From assembly GCA_043819345.1 (NCBI GenBank), contig JBDREX010000009.1, positions 51,071 to 115,070 of the forward strand: a DNA stretch of 64,000 bases. Direction: 5' to 3'. The stretch is from CAYRDK01 sp043819345 (GTDB lineage: Bacteria > Omnitrophota > Gorgyraeia > Velamenicoccales > Velamenicoccaceae). Position 1 is the stretch's first letter. Each line of letters starts with the position of its first letter. The notes under the pieces were generated by a model that was given only the letters and a program-made list of their open reading frames with translations, was not told the origin of the DNA and ran no database searches. Shown here piece by piece: positions 1-15,100 of this stretch. Made by a program: the position numbers and the translations under genes.

Positions 1-170
1 ATAAAGAAGAACTACACGAGAACACGTATGTTCTTCTCTCCAAATAATTAGTCGCCTCTTTGATTAAATGTTTCTGCCAGGCTCTTTGATAATCTTTTGT
101 TTTTGCAAAGAAGGCCAAGATCGTCGTTCCAAACAATTTGCTATTGGAACACTTCCAAATAACTTCCGGG
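1..170 (-). other. C-terminal-side linker, continues outside the window
   Basis: A charged helical stretch (TKDYQRAWQKHLIKEATNYL) after the ATPase domain. The frame is still open at position 1, so the gene continues. Confidence 0.5.
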
Positions 171-3100
171 CGCGGCTCCGGCCTCAACCTCCACCAAGAT
201 GCACTGGCCGGATAAATCACCGCACTCTCTCCAGGGTGTTCAATCATAGATAAAACAGGATATTCTCCTACAGCATACGTCAAGCCAAGCCCATAGCGGC
301 CATTAACTCCTCTTGGGACATATCTAGTGATCGCGGTTCTAATTAAAACTCTGTTTTTTTCTTTATCAATAAATCCCGCGCCATTATCACAACAAATAAG
401 TATTCTGAGCGTTTCTTCAAATAAATAATCCACAATCAAAGCACACCCTTTACTCACGTGCTGATGAATATTCTGAAGAACACACCCTAAAAACTGCCGC
501 TCATTATATGCAGTTTTATCTGGAAAAACCTCGGTGGCCGCCTTCCACGGAGCCAAAACATCATGTCTCGCTAAATCTTCTATATCAACACTGAGATTAT
601 CCCTCTGCATCTGATCTCCAGCAAAAACATAGGCCCGGGTACATTCCAACCTATTAATAGTCTCTTTACAGCGATTGAAATCAGTCCAATCTATACCACT
701 CACCCCCCAAGGACGCATCAAATATTCAGTCTCCTGTACTAACCGGAAAACCTCATTTTTCACAAAAGAAAAAGGTGGCACAATAGCTCTCTCCTGCTTA
801 GTTGAACGTGCAAAGATAGGGCTTGAAGAGATTTCAAACCATTCCGATATATCATTCACAAGGCCTTGTTCAACCATCAACCGCCGTGCCTGCTCAGCAA
901 AATCACCAACACGCTCAACTGTCTTACGGGCACTGCGCGGAATAAGATGTTTTTGATGAGGCGCCCAAAGTGTTGAAATCAAAGGCTTTCTCATCGAATC
1001 TGCTAAGTAGGCCACAAACGAATCCTCAGACAAAACCAAGCTGCACAAATCTACACAAGCCGCAAGCTTTAAAAGATCAGTTCGGCCAATTTCCACCAAC
1101 TGCGCTTGACGGCCTTTAAGATCAAAAAGCTCATCCTGAAGGTTCGCGACGGCAATCTGATCGCCACTAGACTCCGCAAACCCCTCATTAACAACAACAA
1201 GACCCTTAAAAGACCTGACTAAATTAGACAGTCCTGCTTTCCAAAAATGATAGGTTCTCCCAAATAACATCTTAGGACCATAAAAAAGATTCACAAAAAT
1301 AGAAGGAGTATGCCTCAACAGAGGATATTGTTTTTTTAACTGCTCAATAGCATCCTTAACCCCCAAACCAAAAAACGCCTCCCTAAACACCGGCGGAAGA
1401 TCATCATCCGCGAGGCCTTCAAAACCAAGTTTTTTCAGCCAAAGGGAGATCTTTTCACATGAATACAATAAGCGTGACTGACTCTGATGCTGATAACTCT
1501 CTAAACCATCCGTAATATCGGTATAAAAAGAATTTTCAGAAAGCCTATAACTAATTGTGGGATATATTAAAGCCTCCGAAGGAAGATTTTCATCAGAACT
1601 GGTAATAATCAAATTTTTTTCTGATGTGCGCAAAGACCCGATAGAAAAATCCTGCACCGAATGAACATGCGTCCTACGGCTAAAGCGATAACAAGAAGCC
1701 GTCGGATCATAAATCTCAATTGAGTTCGCATAAGGAAAATTCTCTTCTATAACAGGAAAAAGCACCCAGCTATGCCACAAAGCATCAGCTAAATCCATAT
1801 CAGGACCAAGATAAAAAACTCGCTGGTATTGTTTGCGGGCCTGCTCATTAAATTTTTCAAAAAATGGGCCCGCATGCGCAATAATATTTGAGGAAGCACA
1901 ATCATCTTCGTTTTTTCTCTGCTCCTGACCATTCGATACCTCCTGCAAACCAGTAATTTCTATATCAAAACTTTCGCCAACACTCCGCAAAACAACCATT
2001 CTATCACCCATGCAAACCAAACGATGATGAATCCCCGTTAAAAAAGAATTATCAAAAAATTCATCTTCAACTCTCAAAACAAAAACAATCCTTCCAGAAA
2101 GATCGGTTTTATACTCGATATCTCTTACGCAAATACGTGAAAAAACAATCTTCTCTTCAGCTCTCGTAGGCCTGAAAACCAACTGGCGAGCCGAAATATC
2201 CAAGATGAGTTTTCTAAAAGAATCATTTTTGCCTTCAAAATTGATATCTTCCCCTAATTCGTTATCCCATCCATCTTTATAAAAATTTCCCCATTCTCCA
2301 AGGATTCTTTGCACCGTTTCCTCTGAAAAAATAATCTTTTTATTTTTAAATGCTATCTTTGTTTCAGTATGTTGGCTGGCGGCATAAATATAACTACCAT
2401 TGGCCTGTTTCTCAAAACGATCTCCCTCTTTACTGCCCTCAAGCTCCTTGAGCTTCAAGGCAAAAAGCTCAACCACATCCTTGGCCAAAGGCTCTGTTTT
2501 CCCGGAAACGACTGTTGTTATTTCGCCACATGAACGTTGGCCTTCCTCAACCCATCCTTGCTCATCATCATACCGATAGTCAGGACTTTGCCGACCACTG
2601 CGCACGGCAACAAGCTCAGTTAAATACCAATTTTTATAAATTAAGGGCTCTATATTCCCCTCTTGAGCCCAAGCCGTCTCAACCCCTATAGGCAACCTCA
2701 AATCTCCTATGTATTCATACACATGATTCAGGCTGAAGGCAAAAATACTCCCCATATCACAAAAAACTTTCAACCTTATTATTTTAAGACCCGGATCAAT
2801 CTCATCAATCATGACCCTAAACCGATGAATAAGATGATTAAATCTCGTTATAGTCACGATAAACATACACTCACGATCAAGATGAAATTCACTGCGATTG
2901 CGTATATTCCGATCCAGAATCCTACCGTCATTAGCCACGACAAACGAATCAATCATATCGTGAGCCTTTAAAAAACAAAGGATGCTGTTGGTGCCATTCA
3001 CCGCATGAGGCGTTAAAAGACAAAAATGTGGTTTTGCCTTTTCGCCATTAAACCATGGATCATCAAAACCAAAAATCAACTGGTCCCCATCCCTGGCTTC

Positions 3101-6100
3101 AACAACCTTATAAAAACCTTTCCCAAGCCCATGTTTCCTCAAAGCATTTATATCAAGACACCCTGTATCCATATTTCGATATATAAAGGTATCACTTATT
3201 TTTAAAACAGTCGTTTTCGCCAACCCTGTTGATAGATATCTCCAGCAGCCCGAGCCGATCATATACTCATATCCATCTCCATAAAACGGCGAATGATCGC
3301 TATAAATAAGGCGATTCAACAGCCACCCCTTATAATGAGAGGGATACGCTTCCCAATAGACCCCTTTAGCCGCGTGAGGATCCCAACCAACACGATTTCC
3401 ATATTCATCATAATCTTCTAAATCATCAGATGTAAATATTTGCAAACGGCCTTTTTTCACTTTCACCTCAAAGCTAACAACCCTATTATCCATGTCAACA
3501 CATGTCAGCTTTAACTCTACTTCAAAAACAAGCTCTTTGACCTGACTCTTAAGCACATCTTCTGTGGGACAGTCCAAGGCCTTTCTCTGCGTGGTCGCGC
3601 CACGATCTTTTCTAACAAGGATCTTTCGCGGCAAATGCGGACTCATGTTTCTTAACTTCTTCACCTTGGTATCATTTTCAAATAAACGTAAAACAACCAT
3701 CTGTCCTTCATAAAACTTAAAGACACTCGCGTTATGAATACGTAAATCCACTTTCTTACCATTCTTATCGAAAAGCACAACCTGAAGCGATTCCGGTGTT
3801 TCAAAAAAGCATTTAATCCAGTCTTCATTGCTTCGCATATTAATTGTCAAAAGGCTAAAGAATAAAGCACCATATTTATTTATAAAACGCGGATTCCGCG
3901 GACGAAAAATAAGCTGTTTATTGTCTTCGAGCCTGATCATCCTGCGCTGTCCACAAGAAATCTCATAACTCTTTAAATCTGAATCCGTTAAAATCCAATG
4001 AGAAGGCGTTCGCCGCAAAGATGAAGAAGACACCACATCTGAATTCCGACCATTTTTTTGTGATGGACTGTCTATAAAAGGATCTCTAATAAAATATGAG
4101 GGAAACGGCAGGAGAAAAGAAAGAGTTTTTACAATTATGAGCCATCGGGGCAACCGTTGATAAAGATAGCCTCCCCAAATACTGAATTCAACCGCTTTGT
4201 AGCCAGTCTTTTCTAGCTCTTCTTTAGCCATAGCGCGTTTTGACAATGACAGGTAATACCAGAGCATCTTCCAACCATAAAGCACCGTTAAAACCTCAGA
4301 TAAAGAAGGCACCTGCCCCTTTTCCAGACACGCGACAAAACATAAACCTAAGAACCAAACAACTTTCGCGTTGCGAATATCAAGAGCTATGTCACACATC
4401 CGCGGATGCCACTTTTGAAGCTCAGAGAAAGAAAAAAGCTCTCTTATCTTGCGCTCGCCTAAATCAATAGGTGAAGAATTGTTCTCAATTGCTTGAAAAG
4501 TTTTTTCATAATAGGCCTTCCCTCGCCTAATCATGGTCGCCACAATATCCTGACTGATAGCACTCAGACGCTCATCGTTAATCATAACAGGCCAGCCACA
4601 AAGCTCCTCAATAGTCGCCACCTCAGCCCCCTTACTAAGGTTAACCGGGCCTTTAAAACTACTCACCGAAACCATAGCCTCACTTGCCACAAACACACCA
4701 TCTTTATTTTTAGACACAAAGAAGCGAATGTTATAATCAACTCCTCGATCCGGCACAGGATTCATCCGGCCGACCGCCAAGTCAGTTAAATGCTTAATGA
4801 ATGAATATGTCCCGCCTGAATTATATCCACCAATCTCCAAAACACGAAAACCCAGCTGGCCATCATGCTCCTGTGTCAACAAAACATCAAAAGACCCGAA
4901 ATCCATCCCCTCTTCCACATTCCTTTGATAAACACCATCTTGAATCATAGCCTCTTTCATAGCTGACATAGCTTTGCTAGCCGCCTGCTCCATTTCCTTT
5001 ATCAACTGCTTTACTTCAGCACGCCGCTTTCTTAATTCAACCGGAGGAGGTGGAATAATTCTCTCCTCAACAATAACATTCCTGCCTGCTAAAAGCATCT
5101 CAGCAACAATCTGAGCTTTTTGCGTAAGATTACTTCTTCTTGAATAAAAAACATTATCCCCACAACAATCATCTATAGGCTTGCAAACAATCTGTTTCAA
5201 TCCATACCGCCTTAAAAAGCCTTCTAAAAATTGCTCAATGACCTGTGTTAAATCATCCGTATAACGATATGGCTCCACATCAATATAGCTAATGCTCTCC
5301 CGGCCTTTCTGATGCCATTTCCTAAAAGCCGGGGTTTCCTTTGCAGCTGGATCCACCAAAAGAGCCATATATTTTGGACAAGGCACGCCAGCGTCTTCTA
5401 AAATACAGTGCGAAATAACTTTATCTTCAGAATATTTAACAAAATGCACAACATCCACCATGGGCACACCAGATTCAGCAAATCTCTTAAAAGCACGGCT
5501 ATCCGCATAGACATAAGCCACAGGACAGGGCTTATTAAACCTAACAAAAGCTATTCTTCCATCTACAACTCCAACCGCGCACTTAATAAGCGGCACTTGT
5601 TTCCCTTCCACTTTCTTAAACGTAACCCATTTAGGATCATAGACCCACAAAACATAAGCGCCGGCATGTTTGGCACCTTCCACAAGCGAAGTTAGCCCAT
5701 TATGGTCAAAATATAAAGCACCATAACGGACAACAGCAAATTTCTTATCAGGACCCAAATCGAACGCATCTATAAAAACAGGCCTTCCAAAGCCATGCGC
5801 ATAAACGTCTTGACAACAGCGCAGATTCCAAAAATTTGAAGTGCTTATCGCTTTTGTCTGCGAAATTATCTTTTCATCCATCAATCCCGCATCCATCAAA
5901 TAGCCTCCTGCAACTTCATAATAAAAATCTTTACCAAGAGTTGCCGCCTTTCTTATGCTATTACGAATCAATATCTGGCCGGGCAAAGACAAGGTCTCTG
6001 TTACAAAAAAACGAATAATCGCCCAAGCTTTTGGAATGAATGATTTTTTATAAAACTGCCAAACATTGCCTCTCATAAAGCTCTTAACCGACCTTATGTT

Positions 6101-9100
6101 CCATAGCATTTCCATCCACAAGATGCCTCCAAAGCTTCGTACTGTAATCATCTCAAACAAACGCGCTGCCGGAATATCAAAAAACGTAACAATGCCCTCG
6201 TGCAACTTATTAATAACTTCATAACCCGGCTTAGGATTACTCTTTAGCAAATCAATACATCTGGCCATCGCATAAAATAAAGAAAACTCGGCAACATAAC
6301 GCAAGCTAAGGGTAAGGCTATCAACTTCTATATCTGCCTGTAAGTAAAGAGTTCTAAGGGCCAGATAAAATCTTCCGGCATAAATAAGAAAATCCTCATC
6401 ACAACCTCTGGCAAACTCTAAATAGGATTTAAGGCGATTTTTCTGTTCCAGATAAGACATATTCAAGAAAGCATTCCTCATGAATTCAGCATAAGCCATA
6501 CATGGTTTTTCAATAATGCGCATGGCCTCATCATAGCGTTTCTCTAAAGCAAGGCGTTTAATCATCTTTACTTCATACGAAACTTTAACGCTGGCCGGCG
6601 AGCCAACAGAAAACCTGCAAGAAAGACAAACTGTAAGCCGATCCAGAAGAAATGACGCTATTAATCCACACCACAAAGGCACCGATCCAAGACCATGCGC
6701 CATCCAACCAAAAGCGATCGTTGGTAAACTCCACACTAACACCCAAAAGGCCGGTATCACGGCATAAGCCAGAATAACAGCACTCTTACGCACCAATAAA
6801 GAATTAGAAAAGCGCGTCCTGCTCACCAACATCAATAATAAAGCGCCCAAATACAACGGAACCTGATCTCTTTCAGAGACACGGCAAAATAACGCGCGAT
6901 CAATACAGATCTCCTTATCTGCTATACAAAAAAGATCTTCCCATTTCTTATGCTGAGCCCTATCAAAAGGCCTGAATATCCCGTAATAAGAGTTGAGGGC
7001 TCCAATATGGCCGAAAAACTTTGATAGGCGGCGATACACAATCACGCTGACAATAGCTGCAAGCAATATAATATTGTTCTTTATAAAAAAAGGTTTAAAG
7101 AAAAAGAAACCTGCTGTCATAGCAACTACCAAGAAAACATAATAACCTAATACCGTCGTCAACAAACACATCATCCCTTTATCTGTCAGGCGCGCATAAA
7201 CGCCGGTGTCACTCCTAAAAGTAGAAACAAAAAGTTTTTGGATTATCTGCTCATCCATATCAATGGGTGAAGACAACTTAATATCTTCTGTTGGCTGCGC
7301 TAGGATCTGCTCAATAAGACTTATAGCATACGGCATGGCTACTGACATCTTACACCTTAAAGAGCCGTATGTTTCATGCCCGTCCAAAGGCTCATAATCC
7401 TGCGGATACGAAGGCTCAATGTCCTGAACAGGCGAAATCCGTTCAACACGCCTGTTTAACCCAAGAAAAGAAAGATCCCTCAACACTCTGAGCCGCTGAG
7501 TTTCCTTCATAACAAAAATAAGGCCGCACTCGGCATAATCCTCATTCGTGACAACTTGAGGCTTATGTTTGGCGAGAAAAGCGTTTTTATCAAGCGCCTG
7601 CCTCAAATAGTCAACATCCTGCGGCGGCTCAAACCCTCTTGAACGCACCTCAACCTTATCCGAAAAACCAAAAGCAAGCAGCTCTTTTTCAAGCTCATCT
7701 TTAGCTAATGGCGATCTTTCCTGATTATGTTTACACATCACAAGCACAACTAACGAACTTGAAAAAACAGCTTTTTCCAAATCCTCAGGCACAAAAACAA
7801 TGCCACCGGCTTTATTAATTAACTGCTTAGCCATGTTAAATCTCCCTGTCTGGAGATATAAAATACCCGACTTCAACAAAAGATTTTCAGGAGGAAATTT
7901 TTTAAGATAAGCCTTTTCTACGACAGATGTCAAAAGTTCAATGGCACGTTTTTCACCCCAGTTAACCCCGTGAATTTTAAAATCATTATCGTCTAGATCA
8001 TAAAATTCAACCAACTCCCATAACGCGGCTTCTTCAAAAGACTTTAGAACATCCGGCATAACATCAAAAAGCTGATCGGCCCAACCTGTAAACAATACCT
8101 TGTGCTGAAGATCATAGAGATCATACCGGCCAAATAAAATTTTTGAAATATCTAGTGCCTGACAGTAATGCTCAATCGCGTCATGGCAAACAACCTCAAG
8201 AAAATATCTGGTCATCATAGGCACAGAAAAACTCTTCATAAGCCCATTCTGGCTTAAAAAATTATCCTTTCGGCAAAGAACAAGGCTTGTCTCATAATCA
8301 ACTGTTTCAGCGTTATGCTTCATTAAACTGTGATATAAAGAATAATGCATGCGCACATCTGCCTGATAATCATAGAAAGCGGCACTACTGGCATATAACT
8401 CACCCATTCGTTGATCTGTCTGAAATATTTTATTAAAATAGAAATTTTTTCTGGCACTAAAATACAATGGAAAGAGATTGAAAAGAGGGAGAAGGAATTC
8501 TAATATATAAGGAGGGGCATGATCCTTTAGATGAATCAAGAATATCGTTAATACGTGATTGACTTTTTCACAAGCAACCTTACCTTGATATACTTGTGTA
8601 GCCGCAAAATCATTATCTCGCGATTTTTTTATAGCCAAAACAATCTTCAACGATCCTAAACAATTCACACGAGCCCCGAAAACAGGAAATGATTTTTTAG
8701 AAAAAGGTGGAACGTCCTTGTTTTGACGGTCAGATAACGGAGAGCTACCGCCATCTTGATGCTCCAAATCCAATAAATAATTTCTCTCTCTAGCCCGCAC
8801 CTCCTCCTGTTGTTGCACTTTCAGGTAGATGCTCTCAATATACTTCTCAACCTGTTTTGGCAATAAACCAGATTCCCGAATAATATCAGACAATTCAGTC
8901 CCATACGTCTTGATAATTGCTAACTCATCCTCATGTAAATGATCTTTAACAGACAAGAACTCCTCTAGGGTTAATATCGCTTCATTAATATAAATTTCCT
9001 CTCTGACTCTTGAGGCCTTCTTTCTGGAGACCATAATAAGCGGCTCATTAATTTTTTGTAGGTGCTTATTCACCGCAAGTAAAGCCCTTCTGAGTTTCTT

Positions 9101-12100
9101 GACATCCAGGGAGACCTCCTTGGCTAGAGCCTCTACACTGTTCCATTCAAAACTCTTAAGCTCCCTACCTCTAAAAACAGCCCACTGACAGAGCACAACC
9201 ACTTCCCTTCTGATGGAACAGACAATTTCTTCTCTCTTTTGCTCAAGAAGCAAACAATTAACCTGATCAATATGAACAGATACAGTTCCCGCGCTAATAA
9301 GGGCCTGCAAAGCAATGTCCTTCTGACATATAATAAGCTTCTTCTGTTCTGGAGAACGCTCAATAGCCCACCTATACAACCTATAAAAACCATCATCTTC
9401 ATGGACAGAAACACCTTTTTTCTTATTCCGTAGCATCTGCCTATTGACAGCAGACAAGTTCCTTCGCACAGCCTTAACGGGAATTTTTAAAACTTTCGCG
9501 ATATCAACCGGAGCCCATAAACGCACGCCATTTTTAGAGCTTTCTTTAACGCCCCACCTATAGATCAAATTAAAATAATACTTTGGATCCTTTATTTTAA
9601 TTTCAGAAAACCCTTCCCGCACAAGGGCTTTGTTCACTTTCGGCAGCTGAACAGAAACGGTCGTATCATTCAACTTAAGTTCTCGCGCCAAATTGATTTG
9701 TGTCCACCTCTTATAGACCTCTGTACTTTTTCTTTCTTTAGCCCATTGAAATAATTTTGCAAAAGTTTCACTCTTAGATAAAGAAATAAGGATGGGGCTG
9801 CGGCCCTCACTCAAAAGCCGATTATTAACCTTATTAAACTGACCTATCAAACCCGTATAACCCAACCCTAAGTGACTGGCCAAAGCCTTTTTAGACCATC
9901 GTATCAACTCCTCTTCAGGCCCCCTATTAATGGCCCACTGATAAATAATCTTAAAAATCTCGCTTAAAAAAGAAGCATCATCCAGCTCTTCAATCTCAAT
10001 CACATGTAATCCCTCAAGGCCTGCCTGAAAACACATTCGGCTCGTGCTGCTTTGAGGAGCCGCAGAAGAACTTTCAGATATAGATTGTTCCATCTTCTTC
10101 TTATCTTGATACTCAGACAATGGGGAAGATAGCAAAAAGCTCTTTTCCGAACATTCTAAATAACCTAAATCTTTATTATCTAAATTTGTTTTTTTCAAAA
10201 CAACCATTTTTGCCAGATTGCCATAGTTACCTATGTTGTTGAACTTAGAATAAAAAAGCCCTTCTAATACGTCTCTCTGCTTATTAAAAGTAGGACAGAA
10301 CCTTGACCTACGGATATTTGAAAAAATCTCTTGTTCTTGACTATTAAACTCATGCCTACCCAACCCTGCAATGAAAAAACCACCAAAAGACAGAGCCGCA
10401 TAAATAGCATTAAGGTTATCAATGGTATAAAACATTTTTGGTGTTGAGAAATCGGGCTGCGAATTGATCTTTATAGCAATATCAATTGTTCCGGTTTTTC
10501 TATGCAGATAATCAGCGATACTATCTATAATCTCAAGCTCTATGTCAAACCGGAACAAATCCCGAAAGTCTTGAGCAAATGTCAAAAGAGGAGGATATTG
10601 TGTCACAGCACGAATACCAACCGAATCCCCCAGTGCTTTCTCAAGCGTTCGCTGAAGTGGCAACCCATAACAAAAAATACCACATTCCACATCTAAAACA
10701 TTTTTCACCCTTTCTGCAGCAACACTTTCTCCGCCATGTTCAAGCGCAATTCTTATGTTTTCGGCAAACTTCGTCATTTCGCAAAATGTATCAACGATCA
10801 TTTCAGCACGTTTCTCACTTGTTTGAGCATCTTTCATCACAATGGTTGAGTAAAAATTCTTAAACCCCGGTGAATTTAAAAAATCATACCGGGTTAAGCC
10901 AGCAAGCAAACTGCAACCCAACGGCTGCATTTTTTGCATAGTAGCTTCTTTTAAAGAAGGATTTCGGGTTATCCAAGAAGGCAAATAAGGGACTAACATA
11001 TATCTAAACGAATCATTATCGTTTATAGGAGAACTGCCAATAACACAGCTCTTAGACGCAAGAAGGCTACTGGATGAAAGTTCTGAAAAAACGTGCATAA
11101 GCACCTGTGGAAAAATCACCGCAAAATTATCTATATCTTCACTATTAAAAGAAATTTCCAAAATACCATAACGCCTATTCAACGTTAATCTCGTAGGATA
11201 ATTATCATCCACAACAAGGCTAATCAAGCGAAGCCCTCTTTTAAAAAGCCCAAAATAATCACTCAAGACTTCCTCTTGGCCTTGTAATACAATAAAATCC
11301 GCGTGCCTTTCTTTAAAAATAGGATCAATCAATCTATGAGGAATATTTGAGAACACTAATAACTCATTTGAAATCTCCTTAATTGTATGGATAGAAAGAT
11401 TTTCATATCCTGCTTTAAGCATATGCCTTTTTGCTAATTCTAAAATATGTTTCGAATGAGGAAAAAATCCCAGGCTCCAATAAAAAGAAAACGCGCCACT
11501 TTCTTGGGCTTCCCGATTATTAACCTGCTGCGGCACAATAAACAATTCATCCAGGCCAAAACTCAAATGGGCCTGCAGTAAGGAATAGATGCGATAGCGA
11601 AACACATCTTTACTTAAACCAATTCTCATTTCAGGAAAAACATAAAAGTCCAACAAGGCTTCTTTCTTGTGACGGACAAGAAGACGATACCCCCCATACC
11701 CAAAAGGAATATCCAGGCCGCGATGATTTAAAACATAAAGTTCCGCTATATAAGGTGTCATCTGTTCTTTAGAAACAACGAAAAACCGGAATATCTTTAA
11801 AACAGAATCATACTGTAATTGAATCTGGCTCATAAATACATTTCTGGAATCAAGCATAAACATCCAGGAAAACACTCTGTTGTGAAGAAAAAGAGATTTC
11901 TGAAATAAAAGTATGCGCTCTGCTGCTTCCCCGTTTGAAACTTTTACGCACCCTTGCCGAAAACTTTCAGAGAGCGCCTCTAATTGCAAATGTGCTTTTG
12001 CAAGATCAAGATCTTTAAACTTTTTAAAAACTGTCTCACTCTGACAGACTTTCGCAAACTGCAATAGAACATTCGCTGAATATTCCCGTATCGCATTAGA

Positions 12101-15100
12101 AATATAATCTGAACCCTCAAAAACTCTTTTTTTCATTCTCTGCCATTCATATTCTTGCTTCTTAGCCATAGCCTTATCAAAAATCTCCTGACAAGAAACT
12201 AATATCCTCAATAAATCGTTTTCTCTCAATGTCCCGCCTTGAAAAATCGGATACAACAACATACGCTTTGCCTGATTCAAGCTATCCTGCTTCTGTAAAA
12301 GCCTATCCCCGATTCGCGCAAGCTCCGTTGGAGTAAATTGCCACATCTTTAACGAAGTTCTGCTCAAAAGTTTAATCACCGCAGAAGAACAGACGTCCAT
12401 CCTTACAAAGCCTTTTCTTGTTTCCAAAAACACCTGCGCTGGATCATATAAAAACTCATATTCATTTTTAAGAACATTCTCCCTACAAAAATAAGCAACA
12501 TTAGACAACCGAGGCAGACGGACTTGAAATAAATCCTTAAGCTCAAATTTAACAATCTCAGGAAATTCACTCCGGGACGATAAACGCCAGCTCTCCACAT
12601 AGATATATTGAGGGTCTTCGCCTTTTAGGTTTTTTTCAAGCCATATATCTGTTGCCTGGAACCGGTTCAACCAATCATGAAAAGCATTTGCTGCGACATA
12701 AACATATCTTTCATCATATTCCCTCCTGAGCAACATAATAATACGCAGGTACTTTATAATCGCCTCTTTAATAAACTGCCGCCCTGCACTACGCACCTGC
12801 TTACTACAAATAATGATCTCTTCCGGCGTAAATAGATCCTCATCAGGTTTTATAGCTTCGCCCTGTGCGTATTTTCTTTGCAGAGCCCGGGTCACAGAAT
12901 CACCTAAATACTCCTTTTGGAACTGATCCAGATATAAAAGTCGCTCCAACGTTCTTTTTGCTGACTTTTTAAACCCTATTTCCAAAAACTGATCCACAGC
13001 ACATACAACAGCTTTAATCATGGCCAAACCACCCCAATCCACCATAGGCGCATACTTATAGGTTTCAACAGACAGAAAACGATAATTGATCGCGTGCCAA
13101 TCGTAATTCAATTCCAAAAACAATGAAGCCATGTCTCCAAAATCTTGAGCCAATTCAAAGATAAGATTTTGATTATGCGGCCCGTGTTCCTTATCAATGC
13201 AGTTAAGCAAATGAATATCTTTCTTCAATAATAAATAAGCGGCTCTGTCCCGCACATTATCCGGCGGAAAGTCCATGTAAATTTTCCAAGCATTAGTCTG
13301 CCTCATTAAATGATCCCGCACAGTCTCCCTGTCTTCCCCAGAAAGCCCCTCTAAAAAAGCTATCCCTGGCCGATAATCAAATCTTCTTTTTTCGTCCAGA
13401 TGACGCATATAGAAACCAATCTTCTTCACCATATCTTCGGGATTAAAAATCTGGCTAGCGGGCCAATGGACAGCTTTCAAAAACAACGGAAAAGCTTCAA
13501 TATGGCCATCCGAAAAAATTGTCTTTAACGTAATAATCCCCCGAATAAAACTCATCGCCCTAATATATTTTAAATGATATTTTCTATATAATTCTCTTTC
13601 CTGTACGATGAGTGCAAAAGCGCGCTTTAAATCATCTAGAGCCTTATTATCCAACCCAAAATTATACCGGGCCTTTGCTCTTTCGTAATAGAGCGAAGCC
13701 TTCTCTTTTAAACCAGCCTCTTCTTGCATTCGCTGTGTCAAAACGCTTATCCTTGTTTTAAACCGAAACCTTCTCAACACCTTTTGATGATTTAATGAAA
13801 TTCGCAATACGTCAATTAAGGCTGCTTCCTGTTTATCCATATGAAAACCTTTAACGTATGGCACAAGACTATCATGCAGAAAACCAAAAATAATAGAGAC
13901 GTCTTCATTGCCTTCAAAATCGGAATTCGTATATTCATAAAGCCAATCACGGACCCATCCTTTTTCATGAGGTGCACCAATACCACACTGATTCATAAGC
14001 TCTTGCTCTATCGTGCTAAATTCAGCTTTCCTCTGAGCATTACAAAGCCTGGCTCTATATTTTCCCCCGCAACAAACAGCTAGCAAACCTAAAGCGACCG
14101 CCTCCGGAGCCCGGCCAGCCCCTATAATCATATGAATCTGGCCTAAAGCAAGCCCGACACCTGCCGAAACCTCACCGTGCTTGCGTAGTGTTAAATGCCC
14201 ATTGACATAAACCCCTTTAGGATCTATGGCCAACCTTTTTTCCATCAGCTTTAAATCATCTGTTTCAACACTCATCAGTTTAGCCAGCTTCCTGATATCG
14301 GCAAAATGCCTGGAACGCCAGAGAATATCAATTTTGATCGCCTTCATACCGCAACCCAATTTTTGAGCCACCCGCTGGACTGTGCCAACAATATCGTCCA
14401 AATCCAGCTCAACCCCTTCTGCCCCTGGACAAACAACAATTTTATCCATATAATTACCATCAGAAACAGACGGAAACTTATCGCCCTTAACAACAATCAA
14501 AACAACCTCGCCGCCACGGGCTGTCGGCGACATAATCACCCAGGACTGCTCAATAGGATCATAATAAACTTTTAGTTCTTCTGCCCCTTCTCCAAATTTT
14601 TCCTGTGCTTTGGCCCCTCCAGAGAGCGCATGCCGTTCCCTCTCGGGATTTTTTACAACCAAAGTCGTATTTGTCCTTTCAGCAAAATGTTTAAGTTTCG
14701 TTTCAACCTGGCGAATCATTTCTTTGTTAGCCTCCATAACCAGATAAGGGCTATCTACTATTTGAGCCGCCTGCCATTTACCTATATGCACTCCGGTTTC
14801 CGCGATAAGCTCTTCCAATAAAGGATTATATTTATCCAACGGCTGTTCTTTTTTCTCATAAATACCAGGCAAAAACAACTTCGTCCTAACGCTATCAATG
14901 CTATCAAGCCAATAGTCCGCGCCCGCCTCAAAACATTTTCTAGCACACAAACACACCTGCCGCTGCACCAAAGTATTATTTGCACGGCGAAAAGATGGCC
15001 AATGGTTTCTTTCGTTTCGGCCCACATGAGCCTTCATCCAAATGGGACTGGAAACCAAGTTCGTTTCAATAAGGCCTGCTACCTGTTTTTTTATCAAATC

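Noticed and set aside
9080..9125. Shine-Dalgarno-like AAGGAGGT on the minus strand followed by ATG
   Set aside because: The ATG is out of the open frame, and the sequence simply encodes Lys-Glu-Val in an HTH-like unit. It is a coincidence of coding sequence.
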